A stretch of 64,000 nucleotides of DNA from Pseudoclavibacter chungangensis (GTDB lineage: Bacteria; Actinomycetota; Actinomycetes; Actinomycetales; Microbacteriaceae), in assembly GCF_013410545.1 (NCBI RefSeq), contig NZ_JACCFV010000001.1, positions 2,914,001-2,978,000 on the forward strand. Direction: 5' to 3'. The notes below the pieces were generated by a model. It was not told the origin of the DNA, made no database searches, and saw only the letters and a program-made list of their open reading frames with translations. Made by a program: the position numbers and the translations under genes. The first letter of the stretch is position 1. Each line of letters begins with the position of its first letter. Shown one piece after another: positions 51,993-61,156 of this stretch.

Positions 51993-51998
51993 GGCCGT

Positions 51999-52805
51999 AT
52001 GCCCTCCCTCGCGCTCATCGGTCACGGCGCGGTCGGTGCCGCGCTCCATCGGCACCTCCGACGCGAACTCGACGACGGGCGCGTCGTCTTCCGCGGGGCG
52101 CTCGTGCGGCACCCCGACGCGCATCCCGAGTTGCCGGCCAAGGAGCGTCTCGACCTCGACGGGCTCCTCGCGGCCGACCTCGTCGTCGAGTGCGCCGGCG
52201 TCGCCGCGTTGCGGCACCTCGGCCCGCTCGTCGTCGCGGGCGGTCCCGATCTGCTCGTCGCGAGCGTCGGCGCGTTCGCCGACCCCGACACGGCCGCGGC
52301 GCTCGAGGCGGGTCCGGGACGCGTGCGGGCATCCTCGGGTGCGATCGGCGGGCTCGACCTGCTGCGCGCCGCCGCACAGGCCGGCGGCATCGACCGCGCG
52401 ACGATCACGACCACCAAGCTCGCGTCGTCGCTCGTGCAGCCGTGGATGGACGACGAGGAGCGTGAACGGTTGCGGACGCTGCGCACGCCCGAACCCCTCT
52501 TCGAGGGCACACCCGGCGAGGCGATCGACCGCTTCCCGGGCAACGTGAACGTCGCCGTCGCGGTCGGCCTCGCGTGCCGCGGCCTCGGCCCGATCGCGGC
52601 GGGGCTCGGACGCGTCCGCGTGCGGATCGTCGCCGATCCCGACACGGACGCGTCGACCCACCGCATCGAGGCCGAGGGCGCATCGGGCCGCTATCGCTTC
52701 GAGATCGCGAACCGCCCCGACCCCACGAACCCCCGCTCGAGCGCGCTCACGGCGCAGGCGCTCGCGGCCGAGGTGCGCGAGTGGCTCGCGGCCCGGCCGA
52801 CCTGA
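51999..52805 (+). CDS. Aspartate-dehydrogenase-like NAD(P) oxidoreductase
   Basis: 268 residues. Rossmann start ALIGHGAVGAAL, then the family signatures SSGAIGGLDLLRAA, FPGNVNVAVAVGLACRGL and NPRSSALTAQALA, matching L-aspartate dehydrogenase (DUF108/NadX). Converts aspartate to iminoaspartate, feeding NAD synthesis, or a related amine. No nadA or nadC neighbour is present. Alternative: a homologous dehydrogenase of other substrates. Confidence 0.85.
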   Translation: MPSLALIGHGAVGAALHRHLRRELDDGRVVFRGALVRHPDAHPELPAKERLDLDGLLAADLVVECAGVAALRHLGPLVVAGGPDLLVASVGAFADPDTAAALEAGPGRVRASSGAIGGLDLLRAAAQAGGIDRATITTTKLASSLVQPWMDDEERERLRTLRTPEPLFEGTPGEAIDRFPGNVNVAVAVGLACRGLGPIAAGLGRVRVRIVADPDTDASTHRIEAEGASGRYRFEIANRPDPTNPRSSALTAQALAAEVREWLAARPT

Positions 52806-52877
52806 CGCGAACGGCGGGCCGGACGACGGAGCGGGGCCCGCCGACTCCGGCGCGCCCCGCTCCGTGACCGCGAGCGA

Positions 52878-54662
52878 TCAGTCGTCGTCGCGGCGACGCC
52901 GCGGCGGACCGTCACGACGTTCGCGACGGTCGTTGCCGCCCGATCGCTTCGGTCCCCGGTCGGGCCGGATGTCGATGAGCTGCCCGGAGATGCGCGTGTT
53001 CCGGAGTCGGTCGAGCACCGAGGGGTCGAGGTTCGCGGGCAGTTCCACGACCGAGAAGTTCGGCTTGATGCTGATCGCCCCGAAGTCGTCGCGTCCGAGG
53101 CCGCCCTCGTTCGCGAGGGCACCCACGATCTGACGCGGCTCGACACGGTGTCGACGTCCGACCTCGATGCGGTACGGCGAGAAGTCGCTGCGTCCGCGCC
53201 GACCGCCGCGCGGCGCGCGCTCGCTGCGTGCACCGTCACGCTCACCCCGGCGCGCACCACCGTGGGCGTCGGCCTCGAGCGAGCGAGCGAGCGGATCGTC
53301 GTCGGGGTCGAGGAGCAGCGGCGTGTCGCCCTGCGCGACGACCGCGAGCGCCGCCGCGACGTCGGCCTCCGGCACGTCGTGGTGGCGCACGTAGTGGTCG
53401 ATGATGTCGCGGAAGCGCTCGATGCGCTCCGACTCCGCGAGCGCCTGCGTGATCGCGTCGTCGAATCGCGCCAGGCGCGTCGTGTTGACGTCCTCCGTGC
53501 TCGGCAGCCGCATGAGCTCGGGCTGCTGGCGCGTGGCCTTCTCGATGTGCCGCAGCAGGTAGCGCTCGCGCGGCGTGATGAAGCTGATGGCGTCGCCCGT
53601 GCGCCCCGCACGTCCCGTGCGACCGATGCGGTGCACGTACGACTCGGTGTCCGTGGGGATGTCGAAGTTGACGACGTGGCTGATGCGCTCGACGTCGAGT
53701 CCGCGCGCCGCGACGTCCGTCGCGACGAGGATGTCGAGCTTGCCCTCGCGCAACTGGTTGACGGTGCGTTCGCGCTGCACCTGCGGCACGTCGCCGTTGA
53801 TCGCCGCGGCCGAGTAGCCGCGGGCACGCAGCTTCTCGGCGAGCGTCTCCGTCTCGTTCTTCGTCCGGACGAACACGATCATGCCCTCGAAGTTCTCGAC
53901 CTCGAGGATGCGCGTGAGCGCGTCGACCTTCTGCGCGTACGACACCACGAGGTAGCGCTGCGTGATGTTCGTGTTCGTCGCGGTCTTCGACTTGACCGTG
54001 ATCTCCTCCGGGTCGCGCAGGTACTGCTGCGCGATGCGACGGATCGCGGGCGGCATGGTCGCCGAGAACAGGGCGACCTGCTTGTCGCTCGGTGTCTGCG
54101 CGAGGATCTGCTCGACGTCCTCGGCGAAGCCCATCTTGAGCATCTCGTCCGCCTCGTCGAGCACGAGGTACTTGAGCTCGGACAGGTCGAGCGTGCCCTT
54201 CGAGAGGTGGTCCATGATGCGGCCGGGCGTTCCGACGACGACGTGCACGCCGCGGCGCAGGGCGGACAGCTGGACGCCGTAGCCCTGCCCGCCGTAGACG
54301 GGTAGCACGTGGACGCCGCGCATGCGGGCGGCGTACGACTCGAACGCCTCGCACACCTGGAGCGCGAGTTCGCGCGTGGGGGCGAGCACGAGCGCCTGCG
54401 GGGTCTTCTGCGAGACGTCGAGCCGTTCGAGGACGGGGAGCGCGAACGCGGCCGTCTTGCCCGTTCCGGTCTGTGCCATGCCGACGACGTCGTGGCCGGC
54501 GAGGAGGGGTGGGATCGTCGCGGCCTGGATGAGCGACGGCTGCTCGTAGCCGAGATCGCGGATCGCCGCGAGCACGGGGCCGGTCAGGCCGAGCTCGTCG
54601 AATCCGGGGACGTCGGGCGTGTCGTCTGCGGCGTCGCTCGCCGTGGCGTCTGGAGGGGTCAC
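52878..54662 (-). CDS. DEAD-box RNA helicase (DeaD/CsdA type)
   Basis: 594 residues. Motifs in order: Q motif region, AQTGTGKTAA (I), APTRELALQ (Ia), DEAD in VLDEADEML (II), SAT (III), HRIGRTGRAGR (VI). Following the core is a DbpA/CsdA-type RNA-binding domain (VEPRQIVGALANEGGLGRDDFG) and an Arg/Asp-rich tail. Helps ribosome assembly and RNA decay, often cold-linked. GTG 54662 lies 6 bases after TACCTT; the long upstream frame is not used. Confidence 0.95.
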   Translation of the reverse strand: MTPPDATASDAADDTPDVPGFDELGLTGPVLAAIRDLGYEQPSLIQAATIPPLLAGHDVVGMAQTGTGKTAAFALPVLERLDVSQKTPQALVLAPTRELALQVCEAFESYAARMRGVHVLPVYGGQGYGVQLSALRRGVHVVVGTPGRIMDHLSKGTLDLSELKYLVLDEADEMLKMGFAEDVEQILAQTPSDKQVALFSATMPPAIRRIAQQYLRDPEEITVKSKTATNTNITQRYLVVSYAQKVDALTRILEVENFEGMIVFVRTKNETETLAEKLRARGYSAAAINGDVPQVQRERTVNQLREGKLDILVATDVAARGLDVERISHVVNFDIPTDTESYVHRIGRTGRAGRTGDAISFITPRERYLLRHIEKATRQQPELMRLPSTEDVNTTRLARFDDAITQALAESERIERFRDIIDHYVRHHDVPEADVAAALAVVAQGDTPLLLDPDDDPLARSLEADAHGGARRGERDGARSERAPRGGRRGRSDFSPYRIEVGRRHRVEPRQIVGALANEGGLGRDDFGAISIKPNFSVVELPANLDPSVLDRLRNTRISGQLIDIRPDRGPKRSGGNDRRERRDGPPRRRRDDD

Positions 54663-54668
54663 CTCCCC

Positions 54669-54674
54669 AAGGTA
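54669..54674 (-). promoter_or_regulatory. -10 box of leaderless helicase promoter
   Basis: TACCTT on the minus strand, 6 bases (GGGGAG) before the GTG. Confidence 0.45.
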
Positions 54675-54860
54675 GTGCCCCGGGCCGTCCGGCGCACGGC
54701 GACGGCCCGGCGCGGCCCGGGAGTCGGCCGGGAGAATCCGGCGCACGGCCCGGCACCGGCGGTCCGCGCGGGGCGCGCCGGTCATCCCGCGCGAAGCGCT
54801 CAGGCGCGACGTGTTGGATGACGGGCGACCCGTTCGCTCCCCGGCCCCACAGGAGGCAAC

Positions 54861-55571
54861 GTGACCCCGGAGTCCCCCGACCCGACACGGACCGACGGGT
54901 CCGCACCGCTCCTCGCCGAGGACCTCCTGCTCGTCCTCGTCGACCCGCGGAGCGGCGCGATCGCCTCCGAGGGCACACTGTTCTATCTGCTCGGCGGTGC
55001 CGTGCTCACCGAACTCGCGCTCGACGGCCACGTCACGACCGAGGAACGCGACGCGCTGCGCGGCCCCCTCGTGACGGCGGCCCCCGACGTACCGCCGCCG
55101 GGCGATCCGCTCCTCGTGCAGATCCTCGCCGAGCACCTCGCGAAACCGTCCGGCGCGCAGACGTTCGTCGCCGCCGCCGGCCCGGTGCTCCGGAGGACGC
55201 TCCTCGACCGGCTCGTCGCTCGCGGGGACGTCGAGCGGGAACAGCGCCGCGTGCTCGGGCTCATCCCGTCGACGACCCTCGTCGTCCAGTCACCCGGCAG
55301 ACGGGACGACCTCGTCTCGCAGATCCGTGCGGCACTCGTGGACGGCGCCACGCCCAACGTCCGGACGACGGCACTGATCGCCCTGCTCTCGGGGAGCGGC
55401 ACGCTCGTCTCGCTGCACCGGGAGGTGCCGTGGACGAGCCCCGTCATCGCCCGGGCCGCCGAACTGGCGCGCGGCGACCTCGGAGCACAGGCGGCGGGCG
55501 AGGCCGTCTCACGCACGACGAACGCGATCATCACGGCGGTGACGGTCGCGGCGACGCTGCCCGGCCGCTGA
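54861..55571 (+). CDS. GPP34 (GOLPH3/Vps74-like) family protein
   Basis: 236 residues starting VTPESPDP (GTG with AGGAGG 6 bases upstream). The family pattern LLAEDLLLVLVDPRSGAI, YLLGGAVLTELAL and repeated hydrophobic helices is clear. Eukaryotic homologs bind phosphatidylinositol-4-phosphate; bacterial members are usually of unknown membrane-linked function. Confidence 0.85.
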   Translation: MTPESPDPTRTDGSAPLLAEDLLLVLVDPRSGAIASEGTLFYLLGGAVLTELALDGHVTTEERDALRGPLVTAAPDVPPPGDPLLVQILAEHLAKPSGAQTFVAAAGPVLRRTLLDRLVARGDVEREQRRVLGLIPSTTLVVQSPGRRDDLVSQIRAALVDGATPNVRTTALIALLSGSGTLVSLHREVPWTSPVIARAAELARGDLGAQAAGEAVSRTTNAIITAVTVAATLPGR

Positions 55572-55835
55572 CGGCGGCCCGCGGAGGACGCGGAGCGGGG
55601 TCGACCGCGCCCACCGGACACGCGGACGGTCAGGCTCTTCCCGCGGGCTCCGTCGGTGCGCCCGAGGGCACCACCTCGATGCCCGCCGACGAGTTTCACA
55701 ACACTGTGATTGAATGGCGTGAGGACGTTTCACGTCCCTCGGCCGTACCCCCGCCGGCCGGCCTCCCCCACTGCACGCCCCGTCGACCCGCCGTTCCCCC
55801 GACGGCGACGCCGACGCCCCCGGAAGGATCTTCCC
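55572..55835. other. Promoter region of the adhesin gene
   Basis: 264 bases without a gene. The stretch TTTCACAACACTGTGATTGAATGG (about 55694-55717) is locally AT-richer and may hold the promoter; no precise boxes were settled. Confidence 0.3.
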
Positions 55836-58568
55836 GTGGTCGCAACGACCACGGTGCGCCGTCTCCTGCGCATCGCGGCAGCTGTCGGGATCGGTGGTCT
55901 CATCGCGACAGCCGCCGCCCAACCTGCAGCAGCACCCCCGTACACGACCGACGCATCGATCGACTCGCTCCACTTCGTTCAGGAGACCGCCGAGGCCGGG
56001 CAGTTCGCCGAACTCGCCGGTACGTGGTCGCTCCCGGACGATCCCGCGACCCCCGCCGGATTCGCCGTCACGCTGCCCGCCGCGCTCCAGGGGAAGACGG
56101 ACTCGTTCCCGATGCTCGATGACGCGGAACAGCCCATGGGGCAGTCCGTCGTGACGGAGACGACGCTCGAGTGCGACGTCGACCCCGCCTACATCAGCGA
56201 GAACCCGCGCAAGCTGCACGGCTCGTTCAACTTCTGGGTCAAGCTCGTCGACGCCGTCTCGGAGCGCACGGAGAAGGTCTTCACGATCGACGACATCGAC
56301 GTGAGCGTCGCCGTCGTCCCGCCGAACGGCTATTGCCCGACGACGTGCGAGTACACGGGGCAGGAAACGAGGAAGTTCGGTACCTACCTCACGGGGACGT
56401 CACCCGAGCGGATCGAGTGGATCATCGATCTGGGCTCCGGCCCCGACGGCATGGTCGACGGCGAGGAGGTGACGATCACCGAGAATCTCGGCGCGAACCA
56501 GCAGTTCACCGCCGTCTCGATGGTGCGCTCCGACACGAAGGGCCTCGACCCCTACACGAACACCCAGATCTGGACCGACTGGGACGACTACACGGGCTTC
56601 TCCCGCTCGCCCGACTTCTCGACCCTCGAGTTCACCGCCGAAGCGGGCTATGTCTACGGCATCCACTACGTCGCGAACGTCCTCGACGGTGGCGCGGCGA
56701 CGACCTACTTCAACTCGGCGACCGTGCGGGTCGGCACCGAGGTCACGACGATGGAGAACGTGCCGATCACGCGCCAGGGCGGCGGTGCCACCGGCATCGG
56801 CGAGAACGTCGGGCGCTTCGCCATCACGAAGGAGGTGCTCGGCGACGTGACGGGCCTGCCGGCGCAGGACTTCTCGGGATCGTTCACCGTGACGGCACCC
56901 GACGGCACGGAGACGCCGGGCACCTTCACCGTGCAGGGCGGCGCGACGTGGACGAGCACCGACTTCCCGCGCGGCTCGACCGTGCACCTCAGCGAGGTCA
57001 CCCCGACGACCCCGACGAACATCGCGTGGGGGCAGCCGTCGTTCTCGCAGAACGACTTCGCGCTCGTCGGCGGCACGCTCACGAGCGTCACCCTCACGAA
57101 CGAGGCGACCGTCAGGACCGGCGTCTTCCAGGCCTCGAAGCAGCTCACGGGCACCGACGAGGCGATCGGCCTCGTTCCGGACTCCGCGACGTTCTCGCTC
57201 GACTACGCGTCCGACGCGGGCGTCGGGTTCCCCGCAGGTTCCGGCGCACTCACGCTCGACCGCGACGGCACCGTCGCGACGAGCGACCCACTCCCGGTCG
57301 GCGCGGTGTTGCGACTCTCGGAGGCCGCTCCGGCGGCGGTCGACGGTGCCGCCTGGGGTGACGCCACGATCACCCCGTCCACCGTGACGATCTCGGAGGG
57401 CTCGCCCGCCGCGAGCGTCGTCGTGACGAATGCGGTCCGCGAGACGACGGGCGGCTTCAGCGTCGTCAAGCGCGTCACCGGCGCCGGCGCCGGACACGTC
57501 GCCGGTGGGACGCCGTTCACCGTCGCCTACGAGTGGGCGACGCCGGACGGCGCGCGTTCCGACGCGGGCGAACTGAACCTCACGGTCGGGGGCGACCCCG
57601 TCTCGGTCGAGGGGCTCCCCGAGGGCGCCGTCGTGCACCTGTCCGAGGTGACGCCGTCACCCGTCGAGGGCATGACGTGGCTCGACCCGGTCTTCTCGAC
57701 GAACGGCTTCACGATCCAGGGGGGCACGCGCGTCGAGGTCGACCTCGACAACGCGACCGCGCTGACGACGGGCACCTTCGAGGTCCAGAAGGTCGTCGCG
57801 GGCTCCGGGGCGGCGCTCGTCGCGGACACGACCCCGTTCACCGTGGACTACTCGTACGAGGCGGGGACCGGCTTCGAGGCCGGCTCCGGGCAGCTCACCG
57901 TGCTGGCGGACGGCGAGACCGTGACGAGTGAGCCGCTTCCGTACGGCGCGGTCGTCACGCTGAGCGAGATCGATCCCGCTGCCGTGGAGGGCACCATCTG
58001 GACCGGCGCATCGTTCTCGACGCCGTCCTTCACCATCGGTTCGGGCACGACCGTTTCGATCACGCTCATCAACACGATCGAGCTCCGGACGGGCGCGTTC
58101 TCGATCGTGAAGGCACTGGCGGGTTCGGGCGCCGACCTCGTGCTTCCGGAGACCGGTTTCACGGTGCATTACGCGTACGAAGCCGGCCCCGGTTTCGACG
58201 CGGGGGCCGGCGAGCTGACGGTCCGAGCGGACGGTGAGGTCGTCACGAGCGAACCGCTGCCGTACGGCGCCGTCGTGACGTTCGTCGAGTCGGAACCCGG
58301 CGCGATCGACGGAGCGGTGTGGACCGAAGCGGCGTTCAGCGCGTCGACGGTCACGATCGGCGCGGACACCGTCGTCGCCGTGACCCTGACGAACACGATC
58401 GAGACCGTGCCGCCGGGCGAGACAACGCCTCCGGGCGGCACCACGCCACCGGGGCTCGCCCAGACCGGCGGTGACGTGAACGGTACCCTCATCGCCATCA
58501 CCCTGAGCGTCCTGGCGGGCGGCGCGCTCGTCCTGGCGCTCGGCAGGCGCCGCCACGGCGGCCGTTGA
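55836..58568 (+). CDS. Wall-anchored adhesin-like protein with five DUF5979 repeats
   Basis: 910 residues from GTG 55836 (GGAAGG upstream). Signal peptide to about residue 35, an N-terminal domain (36-320) with an adhesin/collagen-binding-like pattern (DGEEVTITENLGANQQF), then five repeats of about 100 residues starting FAITKEV, FQASKQL, FSVVKRV, FEVQKVV and FSIVKAL (about 326, 430, 540, 647 and 754) that correspond to DUF5979, Ig-like domains in sortase-type proteins. A PPGETTPPGGTTPPG linker, LAQTG (about 874), helix and GRRRHGGR tail follow. Likely surface attachment or stalk. Confidence 0.88.
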   Translation: MVATTTVRRLLRIAAAVGIGGLIATAAAQPAAAPPYTTDASIDSLHFVQETAEAGQFAELAGTWSLPDDPATPAGFAVTLPAALQGKTDSFPMLDDAEQPMGQSVVTETTLECDVDPAYISENPRKLHGSFNFWVKLVDAVSERTEKVFTIDDIDVSVAVVPPNGYCPTTCEYTGQETRKFGTYLTGTSPERIEWIIDLGSGPDGMVDGEEVTITENLGANQQFTAVSMVRSDTKGLDPYTNTQIWTDWDDYTGFSRSPDFSTLEFTAEAGYVYGIHYVANVLDGGAATTYFNSATVRVGTEVTTMENVPITRQGGGATGIGENVGRFAITKEVLGDVTGLPAQDFSGSFTVTAPDGTETPGTFTVQGGATWTSTDFPRGSTVHLSEVTPTTPTNIAWGQPSFSQNDFALVGGTLTSVTLTNEATVRTGVFQASKQLTGTDEAIGLVPDSATFSLDYASDAGVGFPAGSGALTLDRDGTVATSDPLPVGAVLRLSEAAPAAVDGAAWGDATITPSTVTISEGSPAASVVVTNAVRETTGGFSVVKRVTGAGAGHVAGGTPFTVAYEWATPDGARSDAGELNLTVGGDPVSVEGLPEGAVVHLSEVTPSPVEGMTWLDPVFSTNGFTIQGGTRVEVDLDNATALTTGTFEVQKVVAGSGAALVADTTPFTVDYSYEAGTGFEAGSGQLTVLADGETVTSEPLPYGAVVTLSEIDPAAVEGTIWTGASFSTPSFTIGSGTTVSITLINTIELRTGAFSIVKALAGSGADLVLPETGFTVHYAYEAGPGFDAGAGELTVRADGEVVTSEPLPYGAVVTFVESEPGAIDGAVWTEAAFSASTVTIGADTVVAVTLTNTIETVPPGETTPPGGTTPPGLAQTGGDVNGTLIAITLSVLAGGALVLALGRRRHGGR

Positions 58569-58624
58569 CCGGCCGTCGAGCGGGCCGGGATCGCCCCGCT
58601 CGCAGCGCCCGCAGGTGAAGCGGA

Positions 58625-58664
58625 CGCGAAACGCCCGGCCGGTGTTCCGGTCGGGCGTTTCGCG
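58625..58664 (+). terminator. Terminator of the adhesin gene
   Basis: 13-bp outer stem CGCGAAACGCCCG with its complement plus inner GC pairs, 56 bases past the stop. Confidence 0.8.
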
Positions 58665-58689
58665 TGCTCCGGGACGGCCCGCACGCGTC

Positions 58690-58830
58690 TTCCTGTGCAA
58701 TTGGACAGTTTGGGAATAGGAATAACATTTTGTCCACATGGGCAGTAGATAGAGAGATACCACCCTCTGACTATCCATTTGGGCAGTTTGAATTGGGTCG
58801 AAGAATAGGTATTCTCGTCCCTGGTCGATT
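58690..58830 (+). promoter_or_regulatory. AT-rich promoter region of the roadblock gene
   Basis: About 140 bases with far lower GC than the rest of the window. It contains two variants of a GGCAGTTTG/GGACAGTTTGGGAATAGG motif and a possible promoter TTGAAT (58788), 16 bases, TATTCT (58810). The start codon is about 90 bases downstream. Confidence 0.55.
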
Positions 58831-58901
58831 CCGGAACGGCATGCCCGATCGACCGAGTCACCACTGTCTCCGCACTGCCGTCCCGTCATGAAAGGACCCC
58901 T

Positions 58902-59270
58902 GTGTCCCAGCTCGACCAACAGGCCCAGCAGCTTCTCTCGATCGAAGGCGCCACGGGTGCCGCTGTCGTCGACATCGCCAGCGGAATGGCGCTCGCCACC
59001 GCCGGCACCCCCGGCTTCGACCTGACCGTCGCCGCCGCCGGCAACGCGAACGTCATCCGCGCGAAGCTCAAGACCATGAGCGAGCTCGGCCTCCAGTCGA
59101 CGCTCGAGGACATCATGATCACGATCGACGGCCAGTACCACCTCATCAACGCGCTCTCGGGCGACGGGAAGAACGGCCTGTTCATCTACCTCGTGCTCGA
59201 CCAGCGCATCGCGAACCTCGCACTCGCCCGTCACAAGGTGAAGGGCATCGCCGCGTCCATCACCGTCTGA
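58902..59270 (+). CDS. Roadblock/LC7-domain protein
   Basis: 122 residues, one domain: SIEGATGAAVVDIASGMALA and GLQSTLEDIMITIDGQYHLIN match the roadblock fold of MglB-like GTPase regulators. In Streptomyces conservons this protein works with a GTPase and a histidine-kinase-like protein, but no partner is nearby here. GTG 58902 with AAAGGA upstream; strong terminator behind. Confidence 0.8.
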   Translation: MSQLDQQAQQLLSIEGATGAAVVDIASGMALATAGTPGFDLTVAAAGNANVIRAKLKTMSELGLQSTLEDIMITIDGQYHLINALSGDGKNGLFIYLVLDQRIANLALARHKVKGIAASITV

Positions 59271-59279
59271 CGCGCGCGA

Positions 59280-59315
59280 CGAAACGGCGGGGGCCCACGG
59301 GTCCCCGCCGTTTCG
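59280..59315 (+). terminator. Terminator of the roadblock gene
   Basis: 13-bp stem CGAAACGGCGGGG with its complement around a 10-base loop. Confidence 0.8.
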
Positions 59316-59387
59316 CGTCCCACGAACGGTTCGGGCGGTCCGCTCCCACGACGACCGCCGGTGGACGCACGGACCCACCGCGTACGG

Positions 59388-59393
59388 CACGAT
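59388..59393 (+). promoter_or_regulatory. -10 box of leaderless epimerase promoter
   Basis: CACGAT ends 6 bases before the ATG at 59400. Confidence 0.45.
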
Positions 59394-59399
59394 GGACCC

Positions 59400-60389
59400 A
59401 TGACCGACGTCGTCATCGCCGGGGGCACCGACTCCGTCGGCGTCCGCCTGTTGGGGCACTTCACCGCCCGCGGGCGTTCGGTCGTCTCCCTCGGCGACCA
59501 CGTCGGCGCGGACGTCCCCTGGGCCGATCGATCCGGAGTACGGCGCGCCATCGACGGGGCACGAATCGTCGTCGCGGTCGGCGGCAGCAGCTACGTCACC
59601 CGATTCACCGACCCACAACGCGACGAGATCCTCCGCACTCGCGTCCGGACCACCCGCATGGTTCGTGATGCGATCCGCCAGGCGACGAGACCGCCGTCGC
59701 TCTGGATCAACCTGTCGTCCGCGAGGATCTACCCGGCCGTCCTCGATCACCCTCGCACGGAACGTGACGAGATCACGCGGGGGAGTTTCACGGAGGACGT
59801 CGCGGCCCATGTCGAACGCACCCTGTTCGAGTACGACGTTCCGCACACCCGCCGCGTGGCGCTCCGGACGGCCGTGCTGATCGGCGACACACCGGCCGCG
59901 TCGCTCCTGTTCCGCCTCACGCGGCTCGGTCTCGGGGGAACGCTCCGTGACGGCTGGTGGCCCGCGCACTCGCGCTATCGGAACCTCGAGACGGCCGTCG
60001 GGACGATGGCGGCCCGCGCACCGAGCCGGCGCGCCCCGACCCACGGTCGACAGAAGTTCAGCTGGGTGCACGTCGACGACGTCGTCCGGGCGATCGAGTT
60101 CGTCGAGAAGGATCCGCAGCTCGTCGGCCCCGTCAACGTGGTCGCTCCGGTCGCGGTCGCCAACGCCGAACTCATGCGGACGCTCCGACGGGTCACGGGC
60201 ACCCGGATCGGCGTGCCGCTCCCCCGACTCGTGCTCGAACCCGTCATGCGGGCCGTCGACGCGGAGTCGGAACTCGTCCTCCGGAGTCGTTGGGTGGCGC
60301 CGAGCCGCCTGCTCGACCGTGGTTTCGAGTTCGCGTATCCGATGATCGAGCCGGCGCTCCGCGACGCCTGGCACCGTCTGCGCTCCTGA
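59400..60389 (+). CDS. NAD-dependent epimerase/dehydratase, short-chain type
   Basis: 329 residues. Rossmann start VVIAGGTDSVGVRLLGHF, then a Tyr-Lys-poor sequence (LSSARIYP) and the C-terminal FSWVHVDDVVRAIEFVE signature, closest to YfcH/DUF1731-type epimerases. Substrate unknown. The last 20 residues are basic. Confidence 0.8.
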   Translation: MTDVVIAGGTDSVGVRLLGHFTARGRSVVSLGDHVGADVPWADRSGVRRAIDGARIVVAVGGSSYVTRFTDPQRDEILRTRVRTTRMVRDAIRQATRPPSLWINLSSARIYPAVLDHPRTERDEITRGSFTEDVAAHVERTLFEYDVPHTRRVALRTAVLIGDTPAASLLFRLTRLGLGGTLRDGWWPAHSRYRNLETAVGTMAARAPSRRAPTHGRQKFSWVHVDDVVRAIEFVEKDPQLVGPVNVVAPVAVANAELMRTLRRVTGTRIGVPLPRLVLEPVMRAVDAESELVLRSRWVAPSRLLDRGFEFAYPMIEPALRDAWHRLRS

Positions 60390-60439
60390 CGCCCGCCGGG
60401 ACCACGGCGCGACATCACACCTGCTCGGGAGGGGTCCGA

Positions 60440-60469
60440 CCCGCGACGGAGGGGGTCCGCCGTCGCGGG
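60440..60469. terminator. Bidirectional hairpin between convergent genes
   Basis: CCCGCGACGG/CCGTCGCGGG, 10-bp perfect stem with a 10-base loop, between the epimerase stop and the minus-strand gene end at 60556. Confidence 0.6.
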
Positions 60470-60555
60470 CCGGGGTCGGTCGATCGCCGTGGCGATCGTG
60501 GCGCAGCACCGTGCTCGGTGCCGCGCGGGCTCGTGCTCCACGCGGTCCGCGTGGG

Positions 60556-60981
60556 CTAGTGGAACAGCAGGGGCAGCTCGACGCCCTCGGGCGGGGCGAG
60601 GTCCCCTGTGCGAACCATCTCGTAGTTCAGGCGGAACGCGATCTCGCGTTCCGGATCGCGGGCGACGTCGAGCATCCAGCGCATGGGCTGGTTCGCGAAC
60701 CGGCCGCTCGGATCGACGACCGAGAACACCGTGTCGTCCCCGTAGTCGAGGACGGCCCAGCGCCAGTCGAGACCTCGCACGTACTGCTCGCCGAGGAGGG
60801 CACCGAGCGCGACGACCGCGTCATCGGACACGTCGCGATCGCGCGACACGTGTGCCTCGATCGCATCGACGATGACGGCCGGCTCCGCCTCGAGCGGCAC
60901 GCCGAGCAACGCGGCGGCGTCGGTGCAGACGTCGGCCACCTCGGCCCGCACGTCCGCGGGCAGCGTCTCGATCGTGGGCAT
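60556..60981 (-). CDS. Hypothetical small soluble protein, DUF3806-like
   Basis: 141 residues without signal peptide or membrane helix; mixed helix/strand with LLGEQYVRGLDWRWAVLDYG and MRWMLDVARDPEREIAFRLNYE. The look is that of small DUF3806-type proteins, an impression only. ATG 60981 is 6 bases after TAGGCT. Confidence 0.6.
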   Translation of the reverse strand: MPTIETLPADVRAEVADVCTDAAALLGVPLEAEPAVIVDAIEAHVSRDRDVSDDAVVALGALLGEQYVRGLDWRWAVLDYGDDTVFSVVDPSGRFANQPMRWMLDVARDPEREIAFRLNYEMVRTGDLAPPEGVELPLLFH

Positions 60982-60987
60982 GCGGAC

Positions 60988-60993
60988 AGCCTA
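60988..60993 (-). promoter_or_regulatory. -10 box of leaderless promoter for the hypothetical gene
   Basis: TAGGCT on the minus strand, 6 bases before the ATG at 60981. Confidence 0.5.
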
Positions 60994-61100
60994 GACACGT
61001 GGCCGTGCGGTGCCGACGGGGACCGCTCCCCTCCCCACGGGCGGGGCTCACCCGCCCGCGTGTGCGCGGTCCGTGATACGGTCCGCGACCGCCCGAACCG

Positions 61101-61146
61101 CGGACGGCGCCGGGCCCGCGGTCGTCCGCGGGCCCGGCGCCGTCCG
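61101..61146 (-). terminator. Terminator of the osmoprotectant operon
   Basis: 21-bp perfect stem (from CGGACGGCGCCGGGC...) around loop TCGT, 10 bases past the end of the substrate-binding gene. Confidence 0.85.
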
Positions 61147-61156
61147 TCGGCGTGCG

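Noticed and set aside
57657-60509. Open frame of about 950 codons on the minus strand opposite the adhesin, roadblock and epimerase genes
   Set aside because: Antisense shadow with shuffled charge pattern; the plus-strand genes show clear domains.
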